A stretch of DNA of 64,000 nt from Sphingomonas mali NBRC 15500 (GCF_001598415.1 NZ_BCYX01000001.1:1-64000), one strand, 5' to 3'. Shown: positions 36,271-46,023, counted from the stretch's first letter. Translations and numbers: made by a program. Notes: generated from the sequence alone by a model not told the origin.

Positions 36271-37251
36271 GTGAGCAAGCAACGGTACGGCGCCGGCATC
36301 TGGCATTTCGCGACCTATGTCGACCGCTACGCGACCGATGGCTACGGACCGCCACGCACGCTGATCGAAATGATCGATCTCGCCGGCCAGGTCGACGATC
36401 TGTCGGTGGTCGACATCAATTACCCCTTTCCCGGCGGCGAAACCTCGTTCGACAAAGTCGAGGAAGCGCTCAAGCGCAACAACCTCTCGGTGATCGGCAT
36501 CACCCCGGAAATCTACACGCGCCAGTTCGCCAAGGGCGCCTTCACCAACCCCGATCCGGGCGTGCGCAAGCTGGCCAATGAGATGGTCAACGACGCCGCC
36601 AATGTCGTCCGCCGCTTCGGTGCCGATTACGTCAAGCTCTGGCCCGGCCAGGACGGCTGGGACTATCCGTTTCAGGTCGACCATAAGCAGCTGTGGCGGC
36701 ACAGCATTGAGGGCATCGGAGAGCTTGCCTCGCAGAATCCCGACCTCAAGTTCGTGATCGAATACAAGCCGCGCGAGCCCCGCGTGCACATGAGCTATGA
36801 CAGCGTCGCCCGCACCTTGCTCGGGATCGAGAAGATGGGCGTGCCCAATGTCGGCATCCTGCTCGATTTCGGCCATTCGCTTTACGGCGGCGAAAGCCCG
36901 GCCGACGCGGCGCAACTCGCGATCGACCATGGCCGGCTGTTCGGCATGGACGTGAACGACAATTTCCGCAGCTGGGACGACGATTTGATCGCCGGATCGG
37001 TCCACCCGATCGAGCTGTTCGAATTCTTCTACACGCTGCGCAAGAACAAGTGGGAAGGTGTGTGGCAGCTCGACCAATTCCCGTTCCGCGAGGATTGCGT
37101 CGCCGTCGCCAATACCGCGATCGACTTCCTCAAGATTGTCGAGCGCGCCCTCGACAAGCTCGATTTCGCGGCGATGCAGAAGGCACAGGACGAGCATGAC
37201 GCGGTAACCGCGCTCAAACTTGCGCGCGAGGCGTTGTTCACCTCTTATTGA
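36271..37251 (+). CDS. Sugar isomerase of the AP-endonuclease-2 TIM-barrel type, probable D-apiose isomerase
   Basis: A 326-aa TIM-barrel protein. Putative metal ligands are Glu164 (FVIEYK), Asp199 and His202 ([11 protein letters not shown]) and Asp228 (MDVND), arranged as in xylose-isomerase-like barrels. Together with the FGGY kinase and split transketolase it makes the exact trio of the D-apiose isomerase pathway: apiose, apulose, apulose 4-phosphate. The adjacent apiosidase supplies the substrate. Starts at GTG 36271 after GGTGAGGA. The alternative is L-rhamnose isomerase-type activity, but the rhamnose genes present use the oxidative route. Confidence 0.75.
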   Translation: MSKQRYGAGIWHFATYVDRYATDGYGPPRTLIEMIDLAGQVDDLSVVDINYPFPGGETSFDKVEEALKRNNLSVIGITPEIYTRQFAKGAFTNPDPGVRKLANEMVNDAANVVRRFGADYVKLWPGQDGWDYPFQVDHKQLWRHSIEGIGELASQNPDLKFVIEYKPREPRVHMSYDSVARTLLGIEKMGVPNVGILLDFGHSLYGGESPADAAQLAIDHGRLFGMDVNDNFRSWDDDLIAGSVHPIELFEFFYTLRKNKWEGVWQLDQFPFREDCVAVANTAIDFLKIVERALDKLDFAAMQKAQDEHDAVTALKLAREALFTSY

Positions 37252-37281
37252 GGGGTGACGACGCCGCGCATCGCCGTTAGA

Positions 37282-37300
37282 GAAATAATATGATTATTTC
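37282..37300. promoter_or_regulatory. Locus operator copy C, centred on the lldD start codon
   Basis: GAAATAAT, ATG, ATTATTTC: an 8+8 perfect palindrome whose centre is the initiator ATG of lldD. It contains the locus motif (37285-37297). A bound repressor would block elongation or translation start here as well as initiation. Confidence 0.7.
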
Positions 37301-38429
37301 TTCGGCCACAGATTTCCGGGAAGCGGCGCGGCGACGTTTGCCGCGCTTCCTGTTCGATTATGCCGATGGCGGCGCCTATGCCGAGGTGACGTTGCGCCGC
37401 AATGTCGAGGATCTGGCCGGCATCGCGCTGCGCCAGCGCGTGCTCAAGGACGTCGCGACGATCGACCTGAGCACCAGCCTGTTCGGCCGGCAGGTCGGCC
37501 TGCCGGTCGCGTTGGGGCCGGTCGGGATCAGCGGCATGTACGCACGGCGCGGCGAGATCCAGGCAGCGCGCGCCGCCCGGGCAGCGGGCATCCCGGCTTG
37601 CCTGTCGACCGTATCGATCTGCTCGATCGAGGAGGTAGCGCGGGTCGCCGATCCGTTCTGGTTCCAGCTCTATGTGATCCGCGACCGCGCCTTCATGAAG
37701 GACCTGATCGCGCGGGCAAAGGCGGCTGGCGCCAGCGCGATGGTCTTCACCGTCGACATGCCGGTCCCGGGTGCGCGCTATCGCGATGCACATTCGGGCA
37801 TGTCGGGACCCAACGCGCCGCTGCGCCGCATGCTGCAAGCGATGGGCAAGCTGGCCTGGTCCTGGGACGTCGGTTTGCGCGGGCGACCGCACACGCTCGG
37901 CAATTTGCTGCCCGTGCTGGGCAAGGATAGCGGGCTCAACGATTATATGGGCTGGCTCGGCGCCAATTTCGATCCGTCGATCCAATGGCGCGACCTCGAC
38001 TGGATCCGTGCCGAATGGGACGGTCCGCTGATCATCAAGGGCATCCTCGACCCCGAGGATGCGCGCGAAGCGGCGGCGATCGGCGCCAACGGCATCGTCG
38101 TCTCCAATCATGGCGGCCGCCAGCTCGACGGCGTGCTGTCGAGCGCGCGCGCTTTGCCTGCAATCGCCGACGCAGTCGGTGACTCGCTGACCGTTCTGGC
38201 CGACGGCGGCGTGCGCAACGGACTCGATGTCGTGCGGATGCTGGCGCTGGGCGCGAAGGGCGTGCTGCTCGGGCGGGCCTGGGTCTATGCGCTGGCGGCG
38301 CAAGGCGAGGCCGGCGTCGCCAAATTGCTGGAATTGATCGCCAGGGAAATGACGGTCGCGATGACCTTGACCGGGGTCAACCGGATCGACGCGATCGACC
38401 GCTCGATCCTGGCCGAGCCCATCAAGTAA
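37290..38429 (+). CDS. lldD: FMN-dependent L-lactate dehydrogenase (LldD)
   Basis: A 379-aa alpha-hydroxy-acid oxidase, beginning [13 protein letters not shown] and [16 protein letters not shown] just as E. coli LldD does. The catalytic His274 lies in [10 protein letters not shown], with Lys near residue 250 and the C-terminal FMN-phosphate loop ([13 protein letters not shown]). It oxidises L-lactate to pyruvate and feeds the respiratory chain. In this locus it would consume the L-lactate made by the rhamnose diketo-hydrolase. It is followed by the rhamnose dehydrogenase gene 11 bp downstream. Confidence 0.9.
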   Translation: MIISSATDFREAARRRLPRFLFDYADGGAYAEVTLRRNVEDLAGIALRQRVLKDVATIDLSTSLFGRQVGLPVALGPVGISGMYARRGEIQAARAARAAGIPACLSTVSICSIEEVARVADPFWFQLYVIRDRAFMKDLIARAKAAGASAMVFTVDMPVPGARYRDAHSGMSGPNAPLRRMLQAMGKLAWSWDVGLRGRPHTLGNLLPVLGKDSGLNDYMGWLGANFDPSIQWRDLDWIRAEWDGPLIIKGILDPEDAREAAAIGANGIVVSNHGGRQLDGVLSSARALPAIADAVGDSLTVLADGGVRNGLDVVRMLALGAKGVLLGRAWVYALAAQGEAGVAKLLELIAREMTVAMTLTGVNRIDAIDRSILAEPIK

Positions 38430-38440
38430 CGAGGAAACAG

Positions 38441-39205
38441 ATGAAGCTTCTCGAGGGAAAGACGGTGCTGGTCACCGGCGGATCGACCGGCATCGGCCGC
38501 GCCGCAGCGATCGGTGCTGCGCAGCATGGCGCGGACGTCGCGATCAACTATGTGTCGAGCGACGACAAGGCGCATTCCTGCATCGCCGAGATCGAGGCGC
38601 TCGGGCAGCGCGGCATTGCGATCAAGGGCGACGTCGCGCTGCCCGAGACCGCAACCGATTTCGTCGCCCGCGCGGTCGCCGAATTCGGCCGCGTCGACGT
38701 GATGGTATCGAACGCCGGTATCTGTCCGTTCCACGCCTTTCTCGACATGCCGGTCGAGACGGTCGAGCGCACCTTCCGCGTCAATCTGCACGGCGCCTAT
38801 TTCATGGTCCAGGCGGCCGCCAATCAGATGGTCAGGCAGGGCGATGGCGGCGCGATCGTCGCGGTGTCGTCGATCTCGGCATTGGTCGGCGGCGAGTTCC
38901 AGACGCACTATACCCCGACCAAGGCCGGCGTGCATTCGTTGATGCAATCCGCCGCGATCGCGCTCGGCAAGCATGGCATTCGCTGCAATTCGGTGCTGCC
39001 CGGCACGATCCTGACCGAGATCAACAAGGACGACCTCGCTGATGCGGAAAAGCGCAAGTACATGGAAGCGCGCACGCCGCTCGGCCGGCTCGGCATGCCC
39101 GAGGACCTGGCCGGGCCAATCGTCTTTTTGGCGTCCGACATGGCGGCTTATGTCACCGGCGCCGCGCTACTGGTCGATGGCGGCATGTACGTGAACCTGC
39201 AATAA
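38441..39205 (+). CDS. lra1: L-rhamnose 1-dehydrogenase (NAD(P)+), short-chain type
   Basis: A 254-aa short-chain dehydrogenase. TGGSTGIG (residues 12-19) binds NAD(P), and the catalytic Ser144, Tyr157, Lys161 triad is intact; the C-terminal LLVDGGMYVNLQ closes the fold. It would oxidise L-rhamnose to L-rhamnono-1,4-lactone, first step of the non-phosphorylative route; the sequence closely follows the known Sphingomonas enzyme as I recall it. It lies between lldD and glcD. L-fucose or other sugars are possible secondary substrates. Confidence 0.82.
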   Translation: MKLLEGKTVLVTGGSTGIGRAAAIGAAQHGADVAINYVSSDDKAHSCIAEIEALGQRGIAIKGDVALPETATDFVARAVAEFGRVDVMVSNAGICPFHAFLDMPVETVERTFRVNLHGAYFMVQAAANQMVRQGDGGAIVAVSSISALVGGEFQTHYTPTKAGVHSLMQSAAIALGKHGIRCNSVLPGTILTEINKDDLADAEKRKYMEARTPLGRLGMPEDLAGPIVFLASDMAAYVTGAALLVDGGMYVNLQ

Positions 39206-39212
39206 CGCTGCC

Positions 39213-40706
39213 GTGACCATCTGCATGCCCGCCCCCGACGAAGCGGTGCTCGCGCGCCGCGGGGAGATCGTTGCCGCGATGCGCGCGATCGTGGCGGGCG
39301 AAGGAGTGATCGACAAAGCCGACGAACTGCGCCCCTATGAATCCGATGCGCTGACGGCCTATCGCCAGCCGCCGATGGTGGTGGTGCTGCCCGAGACGAC
39401 CGAGCAGGTCGCGGCGATCCTGCGCTGGTGTCACGCCAATCGTGTCAAGGTGGTGCCGCGCGGCGCGGGCACCTCGCTGTCGGGCGGCGCGCTGCCGCTG
39501 GCCGACGGCGTGCTGCTCGGCATGGCGCGGTTCAATCGCATCCTCGAGGTCGATTATGCCGACCGTTTGGTAGTGGTGCAGCCGGGTGTGACCAACCTGG
39601 CGATCACCCGCGCGGTCGAGGACGAGGGCTTCTATTACGCGCCCGATCCGTCGAGCCAGATCGCCTGCACGATCGGCGGCAATGTCGCGGAGAATTCGGG
39701 CGGGGTGCATTGCCTGAAATACGGCCTGACGACCAACAACGTGCTCGGCGTCGAATTCGTCACGATCGAAGGCGAAGTATTGCGGATCGGCGGACGCGGG
39801 CTGGAGCCGGCGGGCCTCGATCTGCTCGGCGTGATCGTCGGGTCCGAGGGGCTGCTCGGCGTGGTGACGGAAGTGACGGTCCGCATCCTGCCCCGGCCCG
39901 AAACGGCGCGCGCCTTGCTGATCGGCTTTCCCGAGGTAGAGGGCGCCGGACGCTGCGTCGCCGACGTGATCGCCGCGGGGATCATCCCCGCGGGCATGGA
40001 GATGATGGACAAGCCCGCGGTCCATGCCGCTGAGGCGTTCGTCCAGGTCGGCTATCCACTCGACGTCGAAGCGCTGCTGATCGTCGAGCTCGATGGTCCA
40101 GCCGCCGAATGCAACCATTTGCTCGAGGAGGTCGAGAAAATCGCGCGCGCCAACGGTGCGATATCGATCCGCATTTCGGCCGACGATGACGAGCGCGTCG
40201 CCTTCTGGGCGGGGCGCAAGGCCGCCTTCCCGGCTGCCGGACGGCTGGCGCCCGATTATCTCTGCATGGACGGCACGATCCCGCGCCGCCGCCTGCCCGA
40301 TGTGCTGACGCGGATGTGCGCGCTGTCCGGGCAATATGGCCTGGGCGTGATCAACGTGTTCCATGCCGGCGACGGCAATCTGCACCCGTTGATCCTCTAC
40401 GATGCCAACAAGCCCGGCGAGCTCGAGCAAGCCGAGGCATTCGGCGCCGATATCTTGCGATTGTGCGTCGAGGTCGGCGGCGTGCTGACCGGCGAGCATG
40501 GCGTCGGCGTCGAGAAGCGCGACCTGATGCCGGTGATGTTCTCGCCCGTCGATCTCGCACAGCAGCAGCGCGTCAAATGCGCGTTCGACCCCGAATTGCT
40601 GCTCAACCCCGGCAAGATGTTCCCCGAACTGCACCGTTGCGCCGAACTCGGTCGGATGCACGTGCATCGCGGCGCCCTGCCGTTCCCTGATTTGCCGCGC
40701 TTCTGA
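39213..40706 (+). CDS. glcD: Glycolate oxidase subunit GlcD (FAD)
   Basis: A 497-aa FAD-linked oxidase: PCMH FAD-binding domain in the first half (RGAGTSLSGGALP near residue 89), then the FAD-oxidase C-terminal domain ending with GEHGVGVEKRDL and the NPGKMFP element. With GlcE and GlcF it oxidises glycolate (and often D-lactate) to glyoxylate, passing electrons to the quinone pool. Start is GTG 39213 or ATG 39225, both without a clear RBS; it lies 7 bp after the rhamnose dehydrogenase gene. Confidence 0.88.
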   Translation: MTICMPAPDEAVLARRGEIVAAMRAIVAGEGVIDKADELRPYESDALTAYRQPPMVVVLPETTEQVAAILRWCHANRVKVVPRGAGTSLSGGALPLADGVLLGMARFNRILEVDYADRLVVVQPGVTNLAITRAVEDEGFYYAPDPSSQIACTIGGNVAENSGGVHCLKYGLTTNNVLGVEFVTIEGEVLRIGGRGLEPAGLDLLGVIVGSEGLLGVVTEVTVRILPRPETARALLIGFPEVEGAGRCVADVIAAGIIPAGMEMMDKPAVHAAEAFVQVGYPLDVEALLIVELDGPAAECNHLLEEVEKIARANGAISIRISADDDERVAFWAGRKAAFPAAGRLAPDYLCMDGTIPRRRLPDVLTRMCALSGQYGLGVINVFHAGDGNLHPLILYDANKPGELEQAEAFGADILRLCVEVGGVLTGEHGVGVEKRDLMPVMFSPVDLAQQQRVKCAFDPELLLNPGKMFPELHRCAELGRMHVHRGALPFPDLPRF

Positions 40707-40708
40707 CG

Positions 40709-41845
40709 ATGGCCGACCCGATCCGCCCCGACAGCGCCGATGCGCTTGCGGCGATAGTCGCCGAGGCCGCGCGCGACGGGGCGCGGCTGCGACTGCGCGG
40801 TGGCGGCAGCAAGGATGCGATCGGCGCGCCAACCCCCGACGCGCGGATCGTCGACATGCGCGGCTTTTCCGGCGTGGTCGATTATGATCCGCCGGAATTG
40901 GTGCTGACGGTGCAAGCAGGAACGCCGCTTGCCGAGGTCCAGGCTTTGGTCGCCGACAAGGGTCAGATGCTGGCGTTCGATCCGTTCGATCACGGCGCGA
41001 TACTCGACGGCGCGGTTGGCGGGGCGACGATCGGCGGCATCGTCGCGGCCGGCGTGGCGGGTCCGACCCGGGTCAGCCGCGGTGCGGCGCGCGATCATCT
41101 GCTGGGCTTCGTGGGGGTGTCGGGACGCGGCGAGCGCTTCGTCGCGGGCGCGAAAGTCGTCAAGAACGTCACCGGCTACGATCTTCCCAAGCTGATCACG
41201 GGAAGCTGGGGCCGGCTTGCCGCGATCACCGAACTGACCCTCAAGGTTCTACCCGCGCCGCGCCTGCGGCTGACGCTCGGGGTCACCGGCCTGGATCCCG
41301 CCGCCGCGATATCGGCGATGGCACGGGCGATGGGGTCGGCCGCCGAAGTGTCGGCAGCGGCGCATCTGCAGGACTGGAACGGCGCCCCGCTCACCGCGAT
41401 CCGCCTCGACGGCTTTCCCAGTTCGGTCGAGGCGCGCGCGGCGCTCCTCACGCGGCTGGTCGACGGCATCGCGCCGCTCGCTGACGAAGAGGCCGCACGC
41501 CTCTGGCCCGCGATCACCACGGCGGCACCATTGCCGGCGGGCGTGCCCCTGTGGCGGATCATCGCCCCTGCGGCGCAGATGCCGAACGTTATCCCCGCGA
41601 TCAACGGCGCGTGGCTGCTCGACTGGGCCGGCGGCCTGCTCTGGCTCGCGAGCGCAGACGATCCGCAGGCGATCCGCGCCGCTGCCATGCAAGCGGGCGG
41701 ACATGCCATGCTCGTGCGCGCGGACGCCGAAACGCGCGCCATCGTGCCGGCGCTTCATCCGCAACCCAACATGCTCGCCGCGCTGGAGGAGCGCGTACGC
41801 CGCGCCTTCGATCCGGCGGGCGTGTTCGAGACAGGGCGCTTCTAG
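40709..41845 (+). CDS. glcE: Glycolate oxidase subunit GlcE (FAD-binding)
   Basis: A 378-aa FAD-binding subunit of glycolate oxidase with the PCMH motif (RLRGGGSKDAIGA near residue 30, then DHGAILDGAVGGATIGGIVAAGVAGPTR). It starts 2 bp after glcD ends and abuts glcF (TAG then GTG), so the three subunits are made together. In the GlcDEF enzyme it is thought to support electron transfer. It lacks the C-terminal oxidase domain of GlcD, as expected. Confidence 0.88.
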   Translation: MADPIRPDSADALAAIVAEAARDGARLRLRGGGSKDAIGAPTPDARIVDMRGFSGVVDYDPPELVLTVQAGTPLAEVQALVADKGQMLAFDPFDHGAILDGAVGGATIGGIVAAGVAGPTRVSRGAARDHLLGFVGVSGRGERFVAGAKVVKNVTGYDLPKLITGSWGRLAAITELTLKVLPAPRLRLTLGVTGLDPAAAISAMARAMGSAAEVSAAAHLQDWNGAPLTAIRLDGFPSSVEARAALLTRLVDGIAPLADEEAARLWPAITTAAPLPAGVPLWRIIAPAAQMPNVIPAINGAWLLDWAGGLLWLASADDPQAIRAAAMQAGGHAMLVRADAETRAIVPALHPQPNMLAALEERVRRAFDPAGVFETGRF

Positions 41846-43153
41846 GTGCAGACGCAATTCTCCCCCGAGCAATTGGCCGATCCGGCAATGGCATCGTCCG
41901 AAGGAGTGATCCGCAAGTGCGTCCATTGCGGATTCTGCACCGCGACCTGCCCGACCTATGTCCTGCTCGGCGACGAGCTCGATAGCCCGCGCGGGCGGAT
42001 CTACATGATCAAGGACATGCTCGAGAACGAGCGCGCCCCGAGCGCCGAGGTCGTCAAGCATGTCGACCGCTGCCTATCCTGCCTGTCGTGCATGACGACG
42101 TGCCCGTCGGGCGTGAACTATATGCACCTGGTCGACCATGCCCGAGCCTATATCAACGCGGGCTACACGCGCCCGTGGCACGAGCGGATGCTGCGCAGCA
42201 TTCTGGCCTGGGTGCTTCCCTACCCTGCCCGATTCCGGGCCGCCCTGCGGCTCGCGCAAATCGGGCGGCCCCTGGCGCCGCTATTCGCCAAGGTAGGCGC
42301 GCTACGTCCCCTAGCAGCGATGCTCGCGCTGGCGCCGCGGCGGATTCCGTCCGCGCCGCAGAAACACGTTCTAGCGTCCACGACGCGTCAGCGTATCGCG
42401 CTGCTGCAGGGATGTGCCGAGCCGGTGCTGCGCCCAGAATTCCGCGCCGCGGCGATCCGCTTGCTCGATCGCGCGGGCTACGATGTCGTGCTGACACCCA
42501 GCGAGCAATGCTGCGGGGCGTTGGTGCACCATATGGGGCGCGAGAAAGCCAGCCTTGAAGCCGCCCGACGCAATGTCGACGCCTGGACGCGCGAGATCGA
42601 GTCCGGTGGTCTCGCGGCGATCGTCGTCACTGCATCGGGCTGCGGCACGACGATCAAGGATTACGGATTCATGCTGCGCGACGATCCCGCTTATGCCGAG
42701 AAGGCGGCGCGGGTCTCCAGTCTGGCGCGCGACATCAGCGAAGTGCTGATCGACGCCGAGCTGCCGCTGGGCGACGGCCGCGGTCTGACGGTCGCCTATC
42801 ATGCCGCTTGCTCGCTGCAGCATGGGCAAAAAGTGACCGACGCGCCGAAGCGATTGCTGGCCGGCGCCGGTTATGCCGTCCGCACGCCGATCGAGGCGCA
42901 TCTCTGCTGCGGGTCGGCGGGCACCTACAACATCCTCCAGCCCGAAATCGCCGGCAAGCTCGGCGACCGCAAGGCGGCCAATCTCGCGCGGCTCGACGCC
43001 GACGTGATCGCCACGGGCAATATCGGCTGCGCGATGCAGCTCGCTCCACGCCTCGGCATTCCGGTCGTCCACACGATCGAGCTGCTCGACTGGGCCACCG
43101 GAGGCCCCGTTCCACCGCAACTTGCAGGCCGCGACGCCCCTAAGAGCGGTTGA
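41846..43153 (+). CDS. glcF: Glycolate oxidase iron-sulfur subunit GlcF
   Basis: A 435-aa subunit with two ferredoxin-type [4Fe-4S] sites near the N-terminus (CVHCGFCTATCP and CLSCLSCMTTCPSG), then two cysteine-rich CCG domains (SEQCCGALVHH and AHLCCGSAGTYN). It passes electrons from GlcD to quinone. The start is a GTG immediately after the glcE stop. Its presence with GlcD and GlcE shows a complete glycolate oxidase next to a rhamnose and apiose locus. Confidence 0.9.
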   Translation: MQTQFSPEQLADPAMASSEGVIRKCVHCGFCTATCPTYVLLGDELDSPRGRIYMIKDMLENERAPSAEVVKHVDRCLSCLSCMTTCPSGVNYMHLVDHARAYINAGYTRPWHERMLRSILAWVLPYPARFRAALRLAQIGRPLAPLFAKVGALRPLAAMLALAPRRIPSAPQKHVLASTTRQRIALLQGCAEPVLRPEFRAAAIRLLDRAGYDVVLTPSEQCCGALVHHMGREKASLEAARRNVDAWTREIESGGLAAIVVTASGCGTTIKDYGFMLRDDPAYAEKAARVSSLARDISEVLIDAELPLGDGRGLTVAYHAACSLQHGQKVTDAPKRLLAGAGYAVRTPIEAHLCCGSAGTYNILQPEIAGKLGDRKAANLARLDADVIATGNIGCAMQLAPRLGIPVVHTIELLDWATGGPVPPQLAGRDAPKSG

Positions 43154-43158
43154 CTTTA

Positions 43159-43171
43159 ATAGTCATATTAT
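43159..43171 (-). promoter_or_regulatory. Locus operator copy D with overlapping promoter
   Basis: Plus strand ATAGTCATATTAT, i.e. ATAATATGACTAT on the minus strand, 12 of 13 matches to the motif. It lies between TTGACT (43150-43155, possible -35) and TACAAT (43171-43176, possible -10), 51 bases before the rhamnonate dehydratase ATG. Confidence 0.6.
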
Positions 43172-43221
43172 ACAATCCAGACGAACGATGCCGCTAAGGG
43201 CGTCACGGGGGAAGGATTCGG

Positions 43222-44409
43222 ATGGGCCTGCCGAAGATCAAGCATGTTCGCACGTTCACCGTCCGGGGCGGCGGCGCCGACTATCACGACCAGGGCGATG
43301 GCCATTGGATCGACGACCATATTTCGACGCCGATGGCGCGCTATCCCGAATATCGCCAGTCGCGGCGGAGCTTCGGGATCAACGTACTGGGGACGTTGGT
43401 AGTCGAACTCGAGGCCGATGACGGCACGATCGGTTTCGCGGTGACCACCGGCGGTGAGCCCGCCGCGTTCATCGTCGAGAAGCATCTGTCGCGCTTCCTC
43501 GTCGGCCGCAGCCCGGCCGACTATGAGAAGATCTGGGACCAGATGTACTTCGCGACCCAATATTACGGGCGCAAGGGACTGGTGGTGAACGCAATTTCGG
43601 GCGTCGACCTCGCGCTCTGGGATCTGCTCGGCAAATTGCGCGGCGAGCCGGTCTATCACATGCTCGGCGGCGCGGTGCGCGACGAGCTGCAATTCTACGC
43701 CACCGGCTCGCGACCGGATATCGCCAAGCAACTCGGCTTCATCGGCGGCAAGCTGCCGCTCCATCATGGCCCGGCCGAAGGGCTGGAGGGAATGGAGAAG
43801 AACATCGCCCTGCTCGCCGACATGCGCAGTAAGTGCGGCGACGATTTCTGGCTGATGTACGATTGCTGGATGAGCCTCGACATCGACTATGCGACGCGGC
43901 TTGCGCAGCGCGCCTGGCACGAATGCGGACTGAAGTGGATCGAGGAGGCGCTGAGCCCCGACGATTATTGGGGTTACGCCCAGCTGAAGAAGAACGCGCC
44001 CAGAGGCCTGCTCGTCACCACCGGCGAGCATGAGGCGACACGCTGGGGCTTCCGCATGCTGATGGACATGGAATGCTGCGACATCATCCAGCCCGACGTG
44101 GGCTGGTGCGGCGGCGTCACCGAACTGATCAAGATCGCCAATTACGCCGATAGCCGCGGCGTGATGATGGTGCCGCACGGATCGTCGGTCTACAGCTATC
44201 ATTTCGTGATCACGCGTCACAATTCGCCGTTCGCCGAGTTCCTGATGATGCACCCTGGGCCCACCGAAATCGTGCCGATGTTTGCACCGCAGTTGCTCGG
44301 CGAGCCTGTCCCGGTGAACGGCAAGATCCGCGCGAGCGAACTCGACAAGCCCGGTTTCGGCGTCGAGCTCAATCGCGAGATCGCGCTCCACCGTCCCTAT
44401 CCAAACTAA
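43222..44409 (+). CDS. rhmD: L-rhamnonate dehydratase
   Basis: A 395-aa enolase-superfamily enzyme that removes water from L-rhamnonate to give 2-keto-3-deoxy-L-rhamnonate. Family features include the [22 protein letters not shown] helix, the metal-site stretches [10 protein letters not shown] and [21 protein letters not shown], and [12 protein letters not shown] with the catalytic histidine. GGGGGAAGG precedes the ATG. It leads the second rhamnose operon, after operator copy D. Confidence 0.9.
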   Translation: MGLPKIKHVRTFTVRGGGADYHDQGDGHWIDDHISTPMARYPEYRQSRRSFGINVLGTLVVELEADDGTIGFAVTTGGEPAAFIVEKHLSRFLVGRSPADYEKIWDQMYFATQYYGRKGLVVNAISGVDLALWDLLGKLRGEPVYHMLGGAVRDELQFYATGSRPDIAKQLGFIGGKLPLHHGPAEGLEGMEKNIALLADMRSKCGDDFWLMYDCWMSLDIDYATRLAQRAWHECGLKWIEEALSPDDYWGYAQLKKNAPRGLLVTTGEHEATRWGFRMLMDMECCDIIQPDVGWCGGVTELIKIANYADSRGVMMVPHGSSVYSYHFVITRHNSPFAEFLMMHPGPTEIVPMFAPQLLGEPVPVNGKIRASELDKPGFGVELNREIALHRPYPN

Positions 44410-44418
44410 GGAATAACA

Positions 44419-45276
44419 ATGAAGCTCTGCCGTTATGGTGCCGTGGGCGCCGAGAAGCCCGGCCTGATCGATGCCGAAGGCCGCATCCGCGACCTGTCGG
44501 GCCTTGTCGCGGACATCGGACCGAACGAGTTGGGCAAGGACAGCCTCGCGAAGCTCGCGGCGATCGATCCCGCGAGCCTGCCGCTGGTCGAAGGTGACGT
44601 CCGCTATGGCGCCTGCGTGGCGGGCACCCGTCAGTTCATCGCGATCGGCACGAATTTCGCCGACCATGCAGCGGAGTCGAACCTGCCGGTGCCCGAGGAA
44701 CCGGTCGTGTTCCAGAAGTGGGTGAGCTGCATCCAGGGGCCGAACGACCCCGTCACCATTCCGAAGGATTCGAAGAAAACCGACTGGGAAGTCGAGCTCG
44801 GCGTCGTGATCGGCACCGCCGCTTCCTATGTCGACGAAGCCAATGCGCTCGACCATGTCGCCGGCTATTGCGTGATCAACGACGTGTCCGAGCGCCACTG
44901 GCAGATCGAGCGCGGTCTGACCTGGGATAAAGGCAAGGGCTTCCCGACCTTCGGGCCGATCGGCCCATGGATGGTCACCGCCGACGAAGTGGGCGATCCG
45001 CAGAACCTGGCGATGTGGCTGTCGGTCAATGGCCGCAAGATGCAGAACGGCAGCAGCAAGACGATGATCTTCACCGTCGCGCAGATCGTCGCCTATTGCT
45101 CGCAGTTCATGACCCTGTTGCCGGGCGACGTCATCACCACCGGTACGCCGCCGGGCGTCGGCCTCGGCCAGAAGCCCGAGCCCTGGTACCTCAAGGCCGG
45201 CGACGTGGTCGAACTCGGCATCGAGAAGCTCGGCGAGCAGCGGCAGGAGTTCGTCGCCTGGGATGCGACCAAGTGA
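44419..45276 (+). CDS. lra6: 2,4-diketo-3-deoxy-L-rhamnonate hydrolase, FAH family
   Basis: A 285-aa fumarylacetoacetase-type hydrolase. The metal-site elements are present: GTNFADHA near residue 78, DWEVELGVVIG, CVINDVSERHWQ, and the TGTPPGVG loop. It would cut 2,4-diketo-3-deoxy-L-rhamnonate to pyruvate and L-lactate, the distinctive last step of the Sphingomonas rhamnose route. AAGGAATAACA precedes its ATG. The next gene overlaps it by four bases (GTGA). Confidence 0.82.
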   Translation: MKLCRYGAVGAEKPGLIDAEGRIRDLSGLVADIGPNELGKDSLAKLAAIDPASLPLVEGDVRYGACVAGTRQFIAIGTNFADHAAESNLPVPEEPVVFQKWVSCIQGPNDPVTIPKDSKKTDWEVELGVVIGTAASYVDEANALDHVAGYCVINDVSERHWQIERGLTWDKGKGFPTFGPIGPWMVTADEVGDPQNLAMWLSVNGRKMQNGSSKTMIFTVAQIVAYCSQFMTLLPGDVITTGTPPGVGLGQKPEPWYLKAGDVVELGIEKLGEQRQEFVAWDATK

Positions 45277-46022
45277 GCGTCTATGCCGGCCGCTTTGCCG
45301 GGCGCGCGGCGATCGTCACCGGCGGCGCGTCGGGCCTCGGCAAGGCCGTCGCCAAACGCATCGTCGCCGAGGGCGGCACGGTCGCATTGTGGGACCTCAA
45401 CCCCGAGGCGCTGGCGGCCGCGAAGGACGAGGTCGGCGCTGCTGATATCCAGGCGCTCGACGTCTCCGATCCCGCCGCGGTCGAGGCTGCGGCCAAGGCC
45501 AGCGGCGCGGCGCTCGGCAAGGTCGACGTGCTGGTCTGCTCGGCCGGCATCACCGGCGCGACCGTTCCGGTTCACGAATTCCCGATCGACAGCTGGCAGC
45601 GGGTCATCGACATCAACCTCAACGGCCTGTTCTACTGCAACCGAGCGGTGGTGCCGCTGATGCTGGCGAACGGCTATGGCCGCATCGTCAATATCGCGTC
45701 GGTCGCGGGCAAGGAAGGCAATCCCAATGCCAGCGCCTATTCGGCATCCAAGGCGGGCGTGATCGGCTTCACCAAATCGCTCGGCAAGGAACTCGCCGAA
45801 AAGGGCGTGATCGCCAACGCGCTGACGCCGGCGACGTTCGAAAGCCCGATCCTGGCGCAGTTGCCGCAGAGCCAGGTCGATTACATGCGCTCGAAAATCC
45901 CGATGGGCCGGCTGGGCGAAGTGAGCGAGTCCGCCGCGATGGTCTGCTTCATGGCGAGCGAGGAATGCAGCTTCACCACCGCATCCACCTTCGACACGTC
46001 CGGTGGCCGCACGACCTTTTGA
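45273..46022 (+). CDS. lra5: 2-keto-3-deoxy-L-rhamnonate 4-dehydrogenase, SDR type
   Basis: A 249-aa short-chain dehydrogenase with TGGASGLG (residues 16-23), Ser143, Tyr156 and Lys160. It would oxidise 2-keto-3-deoxy-L-rhamnonate to the 2,4-diketo acid with NAD+, supplying the hydrolase encoded just upstream. Starts at GTG inside the lra6 stop. The assignment relies on the order rhmD, hydrolase, SDR, lactonase, which matches the known rhamnose cluster. Confidence 0.8.
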   Translation: MSVYAGRFAGRAAIVTGGASGLGKAVAKRIVAEGGTVALWDLNPEALAAAKDEVGAADIQALDVSDPAAVEAAAKASGAALGKVDVLVCSAGITGATVPVHEFPIDSWQRVIDINLNGLFYCNRAVVPLMLANGYGRIVNIASVAGKEGNPNASAYSASKAGVIGFTKSLGKELAEKGVIANALTPATFESPILAQLPQSQVDYMRSKIPMGRLGEVSESAAMVCFMASEECSFTTASTFDTSGGRTTF

Positions 46023-46023
46023 C

